From Nocardia wallacei (GTDB lineage: Bacteria; Actinomycetota; Actinomycetes; Mycobacteriales; Mycobacteriaceae): a stretch of 64,000 nt of DNA. The notes beneath the pieces are model-generated. The model ran no database searches and was not told where the DNA came from. It saw only the letters and a program-made list of their open reading frames with translations. The translations under genes were made by a program, and so were the position numbers. Numbering within the stretch: position 1 is the stretch's first letter; each line of letters opens with the position of its first letter. Positions 27,763 through 36,134 of the stretch are shown piece after piece. The stretch spans positions 1 to 64,000 of the forward strand of contig NZ_JARWOP010000255.1 in NCBI RefSeq assembly GCF_029868745.1, read 5' to 3'.

Positions 27763-27814
27763 CGCCCGGCCAGCCGGGTCATAACTGAACACACGATGTC
27801 ATTGGACATCACCT

Positions 27815-27887
27815 GCGCCCGTAGCTCAACGGATAGAGCATCTGACTACGGATCAGAAGGTTGGGAGTTCGAGTCTCTCCGGGCGCG
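27815..27887 (+). tRNA. tRNA-Arg(ACG)
   Basis: Acceptor arms GCGCCCG and CGGGCGC pair. The D arm GCTCAACGGATAGAGC is standard. The anticodon loop CTACGGA gives anticodon ACG, the A34 of which is normally converted to inosine by TadA (encoded at 40690). CCA is not encoded. A strong terminator follows within 5 bp. Confidence 0.93.
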
Positions 27888-27891
27888 CATC

Positions 27892-27930
27892 AATCCCCTG
27901 ACACACATTGTGTGTCAGGGGATTTCTCTT
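27892..27930 (+). terminator. Rho-independent terminator after tRNA-Arg
   Basis: The stem AATCCCCTGACAC (27892-27904) pairs with GTGTCAGGGGATT (27912-27924), followed by TCTCTT. It is a classical hairpin and pyrimidine tail that ends the tRNA transcript and faces the convergent GNAT gene. Confidence 0.85.
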
Positions 27931-27940
27931 TGCCTACGTT

Positions 27941-28498
27941 TCACGATGTTTCGGCTCGGGTGAATTCCCAGATTACGTCTGTGCCGATTTCTGCAGGAGC
28001 CAAGGGGTCGCGAGGTGGGGTGCGGCGGGCTATTTCGGTGAAGCCGAGGCGGTGGGGAACGCCGGCGCTCGCGGTGTTGGCGGCGTCGTGCCAGATTTGG
28101 ACGCGGTCGATGGCGGGGAGCGTGAAGGCGGCGGTGATGAGGGCTGCGGCGGATTCGGTGGCGTAGCCGCGGCCGGTGTGGGCGGGGTGTAGCCAGTAGC
28201 CGATTTCGAGGGCGCCCGGGCCGATTCGGTTTTCGAGGCCGCAGGCGCCGATCATGGTGTCGGAGACGAGGATCGCGTAGGAAAAGGAGTCACCGGAGAG
28301 CCAGTTCTGGTCGGCTCGGGTGAGGTACTCCGCGATTGCCGCGCGGGGGTGTTCGCCCTCGGGGGATACCCAGCCCATCCATGGGCGGAGGTGGGTGAGG
28401 GACTCGTTGATGAGGCGGTACAGGGTGTCTTCGTCGGTGCGGCGGACCCGGCGTAGCTGTACGCGTCCGTGGGTGAGGGTTTCGGCCGGGTAGGTCAT
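27941..28498 (-). CDS. RimJ/RimL-type GNAT acetyltransferase
   Basis: About 185 residues. VQLRRVRRTDEDTLYRLINESL opens the domain, GALEIGYWLHPAHTGRGYATESAAAL is motif A with the acetyl-CoA loop, and NTASAGVPHRLGFTEI is motif B. Members acetylate protein N termini or small amines; the substrate is unknown. The stop lies 10 bp from the tRNA terminator. ATG 28498 is used; ATGs at 28507 and 28516 are in frame. It is divergent from the methyltransferase gene. Confidence 0.82.
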   Translation of the reverse strand: MTYPAETLTHGRVQLRRVRRTDEDTLYRLINESLTHLRPWMGWVSPEGEHPRAAIAEYLTRADQNWLSGDSFSYAILVSDTMIGACGLENRIGPGALEIGYWLHPAHTGRGYATESAAALITAAFTLPAIDRVQIWHDAANTASAGVPHRLGFTEIARRTPPRDPLAPAEIGTDVIWEFTRAETS

Positions 28499-28645
28499 GC
28501 GGCCCATGGTCGTCATGGGCGCGACGGTGGGCAAGCCGATTTCGCGGGGAGTCGGATACCCCGTTCCGGAACTCGAGTAACGTTCTCCCGCAGGCCCGGC
28601 ACGGTAGTGGCGGGCTTGCCGGGGTCGGGCGGCGAAAGGAGAGCT

Positions 28646-29851
28646 GTGACGGGCGCGCTGATGGTCGGGCTGTTCGCCGGTATCGGCGGACTGGAGCTCG
28701 GCCTGAGCGCGCACGGGTGGCGGACCGAATTGCTGTGCGAGATCGATCCGGGTGCGCAGGCGGTGCTGGCGGCGCGGTTTCCCGAGGTCGAGTTGCATGC
28801 GGACGTGACGCGGTTGCGGTCGCTGCCGTCCGGGACCGATCTGGTCGCCGCCGGGTTTCCCTGTCAGGACCTGTCGCAGGCCGGGCGGACCGCCGGGATT
28901 ACCGGTGCGCGTTCGGGTTTGGTGGATCAGGTGTTCCGGTTGGTGCGGCGCAAGCGGGGGCCGCGCTGGTTGCTGATCGAGAATGTGCCGTTCATGCTGC
29001 AACTCGATCGCGGGCAGGCGATGCGGCACATCACCGCCGCGCTGGAAGAACTCGGCTACACCTGGGCGTATCGGGTGGTGGATGCCCGAGCGTTCGGATT
29101 GCCACAGCGGCGACAGCGGGTGCTGATGCTGGCCTCGCGCACCGAGGATCCGCGCCCGGTGCTGTTCGGCACCGACGCGGGGCCGCGGATGATCGGTGAC
29201 GCGGATGTCGATCCGTGCGGCTTCTATTGGACCGAGGGGGTGCGTGGGCTCGGCTGGGCGGTGAACGCCGTACCTACTCTCAAGGGGGGATCCGGGCTGG
29301 GGATCGCCAGCCCGCCCGCGGTGCGGTTGCCGTCCGGCGAGATCGTCACGCCCGGCCTCGCGGATGCCGAACGCCTGCAAGGCTTTTCGCCCGGTTGGAC
29401 GGATGCGGCGCTGGCCGCCCCGGGCGTGCGGCAGGGTCACCGGTGGAAGCTGGTCGGCAATGCGGTCAGCGTGCGGATGGCGTCGTGGGCGGGGGCGCGA
29501 TTGGCCGATCCGGTGGTCCACGTGGTCCCCGACGAACTGCCGCTGCCGAGTCACCGCTGGCCCGCGGCGGCCTGGGGACACGCCGGAACCGTGCATCGCG
29601 TGGCCGTCTCGACCTGGCCGGTGCACGAACCGTACGAGGACCTCCGCTGGTTCCTCGAAGATGCCCGCCTGCTGTCGGCCCGCGCCACCGCGGGCTTCCT
29701 CCGCCGCGCCGCCCGCGGCAATCTCCGCTTCCCACCCGGATTCCTGGGCGATGTGGAGAACCATCTGCTCAGAATGGGTGGATTCCCACCGGTCGCAGGC
29801 GAATTCACCGACTTGTCCACACTCGCCGAGACCCGTGTGACGGCCCGCTGA
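28646..29851 (+). CDS. DNA cytosine-C5 methyltransferase
   Basis: A 401-residue m5C methyltransferase. Motif I is VGLFAGIGGLELGL, motif IV GFPCQDLSQAG has the catalytic Cys73, motif VI is IENV (E112), motif VIII is GLPQRRQRV, and motif X is GNAVSVRMASW. A ~95-residue C-terminal extension follows motif X. The start is GTG at 28646, backed by AAGGAG five bases upstream. The target-recognition region between motifs VIII and IX is short, and no target can be read from it. A Vsr gene follows, but no restriction endonuclease, so this looks like a solitary methylation/repair pair. Confidence 0.9.
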   Translation: MTGALMVGLFAGIGGLELGLSAHGWRTELLCEIDPGAQAVLAARFPEVELHADVTRLRSLPSGTDLVAAGFPCQDLSQAGRTAGITGARSGLVDQVFRLVRRKRGPRWLLIENVPFMLQLDRGQAMRHITAALEELGYTWAYRVVDARAFGLPQRRQRVLMLASRTEDPRPVLFGTDAGPRMIGDADVDPCGFYWTEGVRGLGWAVNAVPTLKGGSGLGIASPPAVRLPSGEIVTPGLADAERLQGFSPGWTDAALAAPGVRQGHRWKLVGNAVSVRMASWAGARLADPVVHVVPDELPLPSHRWPAAAWGHAGTVHRVAVSTWPVHEPYEDLRWFLEDARLLSARATAGFLRRAARGNLRFPPGFLGDVENHLLRMGGFPPVAGEFTDLSTLAETRVTAR

Positions 29852-29901
29852 CGGGAGCACAGCATGTGGAAAGGCAGTACATCGCAATACCCTTGGGCAT
29901 C

Positions 29902-30318
29902 GTGACCGCAGGACGCCCCACGACCGACGCGCAAACCAGTGCGCGGATGTCCCGCCAGCGCCGGGTCGGTACCAAACCCGAAACCGAGCTGCGCAAGGAG
30001 CTACATCGGCGTGGGTGCCGGTTCTTCGTGGACCGGGCACCGGTGCGTGGCCTGCGGCGACGGGCGGACCTGGTGTTCCCGCGTCGGAAGGTGGCCGTCT
30101 ATGTCGACGGCTGTTTCTGGCATTGCTGCCCGGAGCATGCCACCTATCCGAAGAACAATGCGCAGTGGTGGGCGGACAAACTCGCGGGCAATGTCGCGCG
30201 GGACCGCGACACCGATGCGCGGCTGGCGGATGCGGGCTGGCTGGTGGTGCGGGTGTGGGAGCACGAGCCGGCCGCGGTGGCGGCCGACCGAGTGCAGGCG
30301 GCGCTGTCGGGTCGATAG
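29902..30318 (+). CDS. vsr: Very short patch repair endonuclease Vsr
   Basis: A 138-residue nicking endonuclease that starts repair of T:G mismatches made when 5-methylcytosine deaminates. MSRQRRVGTKPETELRKELH and RRADLVFPRRKVAVYVDGCFWHCC are the family signature. D56 is the expected metal aspartate, and the zinc-site His/Cys set is present in the FWHCCPEHATYPKNN part. It follows the C5 methyltransferase by 50 bp in the usual order. GTG 29902 is used; GTG 29866, nearer a GGGAG, is an equally plausible start. Confidence 0.9.
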   Translation: MTAGRPTTDAQTSARMSRQRRVGTKPETELRKELHRRGCRFFVDRAPVRGLRRRADLVFPRRKVAVYVDGCFWHCCPEHATYPKNNAQWWADKLAGNVARDRDTDARLADAGWLVVRVWEHEPAAVAADRVQAALSGR

Positions 30319-30394
30319 GTCATGATGGAGCGGTAGGGCGGCAACCCGTCCGACCAGTCCGTAGTCGGGCCGACGGACCAACGAAACGAGGGCG

Positions 30395-31159
30395 ATGGCG
30401 CAGACCGAACACTCGCGCTCCGCGGCGGCCGTGCTGGAACGGGATCGGCCGGTGTCTCGGCGGCCGCGGGCCCTGCGCTGGTGCATTGCCGCGGCGATCG
30501 CGGTGGCGGGCGTCTGCTACTCCTCGTGGGTCCTGGAATTCGTGCTGCCGGTCGGCCTGGACCCGGTCGACTCGTTCCTCAGCGAACTCGACGCCGACGG
30601 CCGCCCCTACGGCTGGGTCTTCTCCACAGCCGACACGATCGCGGGCAGTCTGGCGCTGGCGGCCGCACTCGGCGGGCTGTTCGCATTCTCGCGCCGCCGG
30701 TTGTCGACGGTCGGATGGGTGGCGTTGGGTTGCTTCGGCGCGTCCACCATCGCGGACGCGCAGTGGCCGATCGAACCGTGCGCCGAATCGTGCGACAACG
30801 GCTTGTTCCCGCAGTTGCACCAGGTGCACGCGCTCACCAGCACGCTCGCCGTGACCTCGATCTTCGTGGCCATGATCGCGTTCAGCGCGGCCGCGTTCCG
30901 GTACCGGCGCTGGCCGATCCTGCGGCATTCGGGCCTGTGGATAGTTGTGCTGGGGACGGCGGCGACGGCCTGGATGTTGATCGCCGACAACCTGACCGGC
31001 GATTACGCGCTCGGCATCGCCCAGCGCATCCAGGTGGGGTCGATGTCGCTGTGGCTGGTGGCGCTGGCGGTGCAGGTCGGGCTGGTCAGCGGCGGCGGAC
31101 GCGCACGGCGACCAGCGAGCGCGGTGCCGCCGACGCGACGGCACCCGACACGGCCATAG
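30395..31159 (+). CDS. DUF998-type membrane protein
   Basis: A 254-residue protein with about six helices. The first helix precedes LDPVDSFLSELDADGRPYGW, the conserved DUF998 loop. Further helices lie at TIAGSLALAAALGGLFAF, LAVTSIFVAMIAFSAAAF, SGLWIVVLGTAATAWMLI and SLWLVALAVQVGLV. The basic tail is cytoplasmic. Function of the family is not established. Its last 74 bases overlap a possible small gene on the other strand. Confidence 0.75.
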   Translation: MAQTEHSRSAAAVLERDRPVSRRPRALRWCIAAAIAVAGVCYSSWVLEFVLPVGLDPVDSFLSELDADGRPYGWVFSTADTIAGSLALAAALGGLFAFSRRRLSTVGWVALGCFGASTIADAQWPIEPCAESCDNGLFPQLHQVHALTSTLAVTSIFVAMIAFSAAAFRYRRWPILRHSGLWIVVLGTAATAWMLIADNLTGDYALGIAQRIQVGSMSLWLVALAVQVGLVSGGGRARRPASAVPPTRRHPTRP

Positions 31160-31214
31160 CTCCCAGGACGGCCAGCGCGCCGGCTCCGACGATGATCTCC
31201 ATGAGGATGTGCAT
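31086..31214 (-). CDS. Possible 42-residue single-helix membrane peptide
   Basis: A small frame with a good Shine-Dalgarno (GGTGGAG, two bases before the ATG at 31214). It reads MHILMEIIVGAGALAVLGAM followed by an Ala/Val-rich continuation and a basic tail ending RVRRR, which fits one membrane helix with a positive-inside C terminus. It overlaps the 3' end of the DUF998 gene in antisense. Real expression is unproven; the pattern could come from the reverse complement of a coding sequence. Confidence 0.35.
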   Translation of the reverse strand: MHILMEIIVGAGALAVLGAMAVSGAVASAAPRSLVAVRVRRR

Positions 31215-31276
31215 AACTCCACCGTGACACCGCCGCCTGTCAGCGGTCCGTGTGCTGTGTGGGTAAATCCTGAGAA

Positions 31277-32827
31277 TCACCCGACGGTCACGGTCACCTC
31301 GGCCGTCTCGGTGCGCGCGGGCAGTTTGCCGGTGTCGATCCGCAGGATCTCGCCACTGTCCTGCGCCCCGTTCGGCAGGATCTTGGGTCGCAGCCCGAAC
31401 GGTGGGGCGTCGCCCGTGCTGCCGGCCAGGCCGAAGTCGCTGTCGTCGGCGATGTAGAGGGTCCTGCCGCCGTCGGTGGTGGCGACGCCCTCGATCTTGT
31501 CGTGGCCGAAGAAGCCGCCGTCGGCGGCCAGCCCGGCCACCAGGCCCGACAGGTCGAGGTTCGAACGCTTCGCGACCGGTGTGATCGCGGCCCGCCGCAG
31601 CGCCGCCACGCCGTCTGCGGTGGGCACGGCGCCGACGTAGGTCTCCAGCGGCTTGTCTCCGACGAGCAGACCGAGGTTCGGGTCGTAGCGCGTGCCGGGC
31701 ACCGCGGCCTGCGGACCGACGTCGGTGGCCCCGGCCAGATCGATGGTCCACAGCTTCTTGTCCGACTTCGGCGCGAGTTTGCCGTCACGCTCGTCGACGA
31801 GGAAGGTGGTGGCGCTCAACGCGGTGATATCGGAGACGGCCAGCTGACTCTTCGGATTCTCCAGCGGATAGACGAACTCGCGGACCGCCTTGGATTTCAG
31901 GTCGACGGTGACGATGCGGGTCATCGGGACTACGCGGGCCGAGGTGAGACCCGGTGTGCGCAAACCACTTTGGATGATGGCGACGAGCGTGCCGCCGTCC
32001 GGTGTGACGGTGAGTCCTTCCATCCCCTGATTGGGGGTGCGTAGCGAAAGTTCCTTCGGCAGGCCGCTGCCCGGGGCGAGGCGCTCGATCTCGGTACCGG
32101 CGGCGTCGAAATGCACCAGGAACGGGCCGTATTCGTCGGAGATCCAGAAGGTTCCGTCGGGCAGTGCTACCAGACCCTCGGGATCCAGGCCGTGATCGGT
32201 CGGGGCCAGGGGCCGGCCGTCGAGGTCGCGGATTGTCTCGCCGGTCGAGGCCGACGAATCGACTCCTCCGTTGAACGCCACGCCCGCACGGTTTTTCAGT
32301 TCCAGGGTCGATTCCAATTCGGCGCGCGTGCCGGTCAGTTTGAACTTACCGATCTTCGGAACGAAATCCGGTGTGGGTGTGAGCTTTTCATCCTTCGCGG
32401 GACCATCCACGTTGGGGCCGCGGTCGGTCAGTCCGTAGAACTCGTCGGCCGATCCCGGAACCGGTGTGAGCGCCGACCCGAAACCACTGCCCTGCACCGT
32501 CGTGCCACCGAATTGTCCCAAGGTCGGAATGTCGGTGGTGTACAGCCGCACGGCATCGGTGGTGGTGACGGAGAGCGTGTCCGAGCCGGTGAAACCCGCG
32601 TCGGGGGTGTAGATCACCGCGCCGTCGGGACGATGTTCGATCCGCCCGTGCGCCGGGTCGGCGATCGCGACGGCCGCGCTGCCGCCGGTGCGCGCGAGGA
32701 GATCGTCCGGGGAGATGACCAGCGGCCGGTCCTTCCCCGTGGCGAAGCCCGGCTGATCGGACGAGCAGGCGGCCAGGCACAAGGCGGCGGCCAGCATGGC
32801 GGCTCGGAGACAACTGCTGGTTCTCAT
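31277..32827 (-). CDS. Phytase-like esterase lipoprotein
   Basis: A 516-residue lipoprotein. MRTSSCLRAAMLAAALCLAAC ends in a lipobox with the lipidated cysteine near residue 21. A short cadherin-like or Ig-like stretch (YTPDAGFTGSDTLSVTT, ~70-88) precedes a large beta-propeller-type esterase-like-phytase domain. Its marks are YGLTDRGPNVDGP, DPEGLVALPDGTFWISDEYGPFL, NQGMEGLTVTPDG and KIEGVATTDGGRTLYIADDSD. Members act on phosphoesters outside the cell; whether this one is a true phytase is unknown. The start is divergent from the isomerase-like gene. Confidence 0.8.
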   Translation of the reverse strand: MRTSSCLRAAMLAAALCLAACSSDQPGFATGKDRPLVISPDDLLARTGGSAAVAIADPAHGRIEHRPDGAVIYTPDAGFTGSDTLSVTTTDAVRLYTTDIPTLGQFGGTTVQGSGFGSALTPVPGSADEFYGLTDRGPNVDGPAKDEKLTPTPDFVPKIGKFKLTGTRAELESTLELKNRAGVAFNGGVDSSASTGETIRDLDGRPLAPTDHGLDPEGLVALPDGTFWISDEYGPFLVHFDAAGTEIERLAPGSGLPKELSLRTPNQGMEGLTVTPDGGTLVAIIQSGLRTPGLTSARVVPMTRIVTVDLKSKAVREFVYPLENPKSQLAVSDITALSATTFLVDERDGKLAPKSDKKLWTIDLAGATDVGPQAAVPGTRYDPNLGLLVGDKPLETYVGAVPTADGVAALRRAAITPVAKRSNLDLSGLVAGLAADGGFFGHDKIEGVATTDGGRTLYIADDSDFGLAGSTGDAPPFGLRPKILPNGAQDSGEILRIDTGKLPARTETAEVTVTVG

Positions 32828-32922
32828 CGGTGATGCCTATCGCGACCAGGCGACGACCACTTGTCTCGCATCTGAACAGTTACCTTTCGGCGATCGATAT
32901 GGTGCGGCGCGCCGCCGCCGCG

Positions 32923-33717
32923 ATGAGTAGTGTCGCATCCGTGACCAGCGATGCCCCCGAACTGAGCGAGCATCTGTCCCTGCTCGGCACGGTCGACACG
33001 GCGACCGCCCGCCTGCTCGGCGCGGTGGAGAAACTGACCGACGACGACCTGCCTGGACCGTCGCTGTGCGCCGGCTGGACCCGCGCACACGTGCTCGCGC
33101 ATCTGGCACGCAATGCCGACAGCCTGGTGAATCTGCTGCTGTGGGCCCGCACCGGAATCGAAACACCGCAGTACGCAAGCCAATTCCTGCGCGACTCCGA
33201 TATCGAGATGGGCGCGCGGCGGCCGCTGGCGGAGCAGATCGACGACCTGCGCGCCGCCTCCGACCGCTGGCTGGCGCTGGCCCGTGCCATGCCCGCCGAC
33301 CGCTGGCCCACCCCGGTGCGCACCCGCACCGGAAAAGAACTGCCCGCCACGGCAATTCCGTGGCTGCGCCTGCGCGAGGCCGAGATCCACCACGTCGACC
33401 TCGACATCGGCTATCGGCCCGCCGACTGGCCCGAGGAGTTCGTCGCACGGTTGCTGCCCGAGGTGGTGCACGGGTTGGACCGCGCGGCCACGCCCAGCCT
33501 GCCGCCGGGCGCGAAGCCCATGACATCGGATCCGGCGGAGCCCAAGCCGCCCAGTTTCACCGTGACCACCACCGACACCGGCTACACGGCCACCGTCGGG
33601 ACCTCGCCCACGACCGAGGTCACCGGTCCGGCCGCCGCCGTCGCCGCCTGGCTCATCGGGCGGTCCGACGGCGCCGATCTCACCGGCGACCTCCCGGCGC
33701 TGCCCGACTGGCTGTAG
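32923..33717 (+). CDS. Mycothiol-dependent maleylpyruvate isomerase family protein
   Basis: About 264 residues of the DinB/MDMPI fold. LCAGWTRAHVLAHLARNADSL holds the first metal histidine, and RLREAEIHHVDLDIGY carries the Glu-x3-His metal pair of maleylpyruvate isomerase. The C-terminal MDMPI domain (FTVTTTDTGYTATV to the end) is kept. Relatives use mycothiol, the thiol of actinobacteria, as cofactor or leaving partner. The substrate is unknown here. ATG 32923 is used; GTG 32941 is an alternative. It is convergent, 3 bp apart, with the monooxygenase gene. Confidence 0.8.
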   Translation: MSSVASVTSDAPELSEHLSLLGTVDTATARLLGAVEKLTDDDLPGPSLCAGWTRAHVLAHLARNADSLVNLLLWARTGIETPQYASQFLRDSDIEMGARRPLAEQIDDLRAASDRWLALARAMPADRWPTPVRTRTGKELPATAIPWLRLREAEIHHVDLDIGYRPADWPEEFVARLLPEVVHGLDRAATPSLPPGAKPMTSDPAEPKPPSFTVTTTDTGYTATVGTSPTTEVTGPAAAVAAWLIGRSDGADLTGDLPALPDWL

Positions 33718-33720
33718 GAA

Positions 33721-34008
33721 TCACAGTCGTCGCTCGTCCGAGCAGGTGAATTCGCGCACGTCGGCGTCGATGATCTGCTCGGACAGATCGCCCGGACCCG
33801 CGCCGCGGAAGGACTCCACGGCCTCGCGCGAGGTCCAGCGCTCGTACACGGTGACACGATCGGGCTCCACGAGGTCCGCGCCCAGGGCATAGTCCAGGCA
33901 ACCCGGGGTGGTCCGCGCGGTCTCGATCACCGCGCGGCAGCTGTCGAGATAGCGATCGCGGTCGAGGACGCGCAGGTATCCGGCGACTATCAGCACGTCG
34001 TGCAGCAT
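33721..34008 (-). CDS. Antibiotic biosynthesis monooxygenase (ABM) domain protein
   Basis: A 95-residue single ABM-fold protein. MLHDVLIVAGYLRVLDRDRYLD starts the ferredoxin-like fold, and CLDYALGADLVEPDRVTVYERWTSREAVESF is the conserved central pattern with the ERW motif. Such proteins are cofactor-free monooxygenases, haem-degrading enzymes or quinol oxidases. Nothing nearby fixes the substrate. Confidence 0.78.
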   Translation of the reverse strand: MLHDVLIVAGYLRVLDRDRYLDSCRAVIETARTTPGCLDYALGADLVEPDRVTVYERWTSREAVESFRGAGPGDLSEQIIDADVREFTCSDERRL

Positions 34009-34182
34009 AGGCCGGGTCTCGGGCCCGCCGCGAGCAGCTTCCGGACCGGACGAGTCCGCCGAAAACCTGTGGCGTGCCCGTGCCCGGTGCTGGCAACCTG
34101 GAGGGTCGTACCCCGGCGCGAGCTGTGCGGCGGCCGCTGTGTGGGGCGGGAGAATCTTGCGAACGACGAAGGGGGAGAAGCT

Positions 34183-36129
34183 GTGTCCGTCGTCTTGGCG
34201 GGGGCCTCGTCCGATACGGAGGCCGACATTACCGGATCGAGTGCGCCGGTCGAAAACTCGCATTCGGGTCCAATGCGGCGGCTGTGGCCCGATTTCCGCC
34301 CGTACCGCCGCGCGCTCTACGCCAGCGCGCTGCTGCCGGGTCTCGGCATGCTGTGCGATCTGCTGGTGCCGGTGCTGACCGCGCACATCGTCGACGGGCC
34401 CGTCGCCCGCCGCGATTTCGACGGGATCTGGGGCCCGGTGCTGCTGGTGGCGGTGCTGTCGCTGCTCAGCACCATGACGTCGTGGCTGCGGCGATGGATC
34501 ATCGCCCATCCCGCCGCGCAGCTGGAAGTCGGCTTGCGCGCCAGGCTGTTTCGGCGACTACAAGTGCTGTCCGTCGGCGTGCACGACGGCATGGAATCGG
34601 GGCAGCTGACCTCCCGCGCCATCACCGACATGTCCACGCTGCGCCGGTTTTTCGCGTTCGTGGCGCCGACGCTGGTCGCGCTGTCGATGACATTGGCCGC
34701 CGGGGTGCTGATCCTGTTCGCGTTCGCCTGGCAGATCGGTCTGGTCGAATTGCTGATCGCGGTGCCGCTGGTGCTGCTGGCGCTGCGATTCGAGCAGGAG
34801 TACGGCCGCGCGTCGCGGCGCGCCCAGGACCAGTCCGGCGATCTGGCCACCACGGTGGAGGAGTCGGCGCAGGGCATCCGGGTGCTCAAGGCCTTCGGCC
34901 GCGGTCTGTGGTTCGGTGGCCGGTTCCGGCGGCAGGCCCGCGAATTGCAGCGGCTGGAGTTGGACAAGGTGCGGCTGGCCGCCCGGCTGTGGACGGCGCT
35001 GAACACGCTGTCGACGCTGAGTATCGCGGCGGCGCTGGCCATCGGCGGGTTCCTGCTCACGACGCACACGATGACGCTCGGCACCCTGGTCGCGGGCATC
35101 ACCCTGGCCACCTACCTGCAATGGCCGATCATGGGGATCGGGTTCGTGCTGGCCGAGATGAACCAGGCCCGCACCGCGGCGGAGCGGTACTGGGAGATCA
35201 TCGACACTCCGGTGGAGATCGCCGATCCCGTGCGGCCGGTGCCGGCGCCGCGGCCACTGCGCGGTGAATTGTGCTTCGAGAGTGTGCGTTTCCGCTTCCC
35301 GGACGCCGAACACGATCTGCTGCACGATGTTTCGCTGCGGATACGACCGGGTGAGACGGTCGCGATCGTCGGCGCTACGGGAAGCGGCAAGTCGGCTCTG
35401 CTGGGGCTGGCGCCGCGGCTGTTCGATGTCTCCGCCGGTGCGGTCACCGTCGACGGCGTCGACATCCGCTCGCTGCGCCTGGCGGACCTGCGCTCGATGG
35501 TGTCGGTCGCGTTCGAGGAACCGGTGCTGTTCTCGGCGAGTGTGCGGGAGAACATCACCCTCGGGTATCCGGACGCCACCGTCGCGCAGGTTCGCGCCGC
35601 GCTCGAGGTCGCCTGTGCCACCGAGCTCGTGGACAACCTGCCCTGGGGTCTGCGCACGCGCATCGGCGAGCAGGGGCTGAGCCTGTCCGGCGGACAGCGG
35701 CAGCGTCTGGCGCTCGCCCGCGCGGTGCTGGACCGGCAGCGGCACAGCGACGGGCACATCGTCGTGCTCGATGATCCGCTGTCGGCCTTGGACGTCACCA
35801 CCGAGGAAGTGGTGCAGGCCCGTCTGCACGCCGCTCTCGCCGGGGCGACCGTGCTGCTCGTCGCCCACCGCCCCTCCACCGCCGCCTGGGCCGACCGCGT
35901 CGCGGTGCTCGACGGTGGCCGCATCATCGCCGACGGCCCGCACGAACGCCTGCTGGAAACCTGCCCGCGCTACCGCGAGCTTATGGGCGGGGTGGTTGAG
36001 GGTGGTCGCGCAACAGGGGAGACCGGGGAGACCTGGGAGACGGGGGAGGCCGGGGAGGCCGGGGAGGCCGGCGGCGATCGTGTTCCCGAAGGCATTGGTT
36101 CGCAAACGATTTCAGTGGACAGGAGGTGA
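34183..36129 (+). CDS. ABC exporter subunit with degenerate ATP site (first of pair)
   Basis: A 648-residue half-transporter: six helices (~45-340), then the ATPase. Walker A is GATGSGKS (397-404), the signature is LSLSGGQRQRLALARA, and Walker B reads IVVLDDPLSALD, with Asp531 where the catalytic glutamate belongs. The switch histidine is in LLVAHRPSTA. This is the degenerate half of a heterodimeric exporter. The C-terminal tail has Gly-Glu-Thr/Ala repeats from six 9-bp DNA units. Start GTG 34183 is preceded by GGGGGAG. The partner gene starts 5 bp after the stop. Confidence 0.88.
   Translation: MSVVLAGASSDTEADITGSSAPVENSHSGPMRRLWPDFRPYRRALYASALLPGLGMLCDLLVPVLTAHIVDGPVARRDFDGIWGPVLLVAVLSLLSTMTSWLRRWIIAHPAAQLEVGLRARLFRRLQVLSVGVHDGMESGQLTSRAITDMSTLRRFFAFVAPTLVALSMTLAAGVLILFAFAWQIGLVELLIAVPLVLLALRFEQEYGRASRRAQDQSGDLATTVEESAQGIRVLKAFGRGLWFGGRFRRQARELQRLELDKVRLAARLWTALNTLSTLSIAAALAIGGFLLTTHTMTLGTLVAGITLATYLQWPIMGIGFVLAEMNQARTAAERYWEIIDTPVEIADPVRPVPAPRPLRGELCFESVRFRFPDAEHDLLHDVSLRIRPGETVAIVGATGSGKSALLGLAPRLFDVSAGAVTVDGVDIRSLRLADLRSMVSVAFEEPVLFSASVRENITLGYPDATVAQVRAALEVACATELVDNLPWGLRTRIGEQGLSLSGGQRQRLALARAVLDRQRHSDGHIVVLDDPLSALDVTTEEVVQARLHAALAGATVLLVAHRPSTAAWADRVAVLDGGRIIADGPHERLLETCPRYRELMGGVVEGGRATGETGETWETGEAGEAGEAGGDRVPEGIGSQTISVDRR
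36016..36069 (+). repeat. Six tandem 9-bp units in ABC gene tail
   Basis: Units of the form GGGGAGACC or GGGGAGGCC, with the third unit diverged (TGGGAGACG), run in frame and give the tripeptide series GET/WET/GEA near the C terminus. Length is likely to vary between strains by slippage without breaking the frame. Confidence 0.75.
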
Positions 36130-36134
36130 CGAAG

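Noticed and set aside
28499..30040. N-terminal extension of the GNAT gene across the methyltransferase
   Set aside because: The extra ~510 residues are antisense to the methyltransferase gene and show no domain; the GNAT starts near 28498.
27673..30318. Prophage or integrative element at the tRNA genes
   Set aside because: No integrase, excisionase, phage structural gene or tRNA 3'-end duplication is seen in this stretch.
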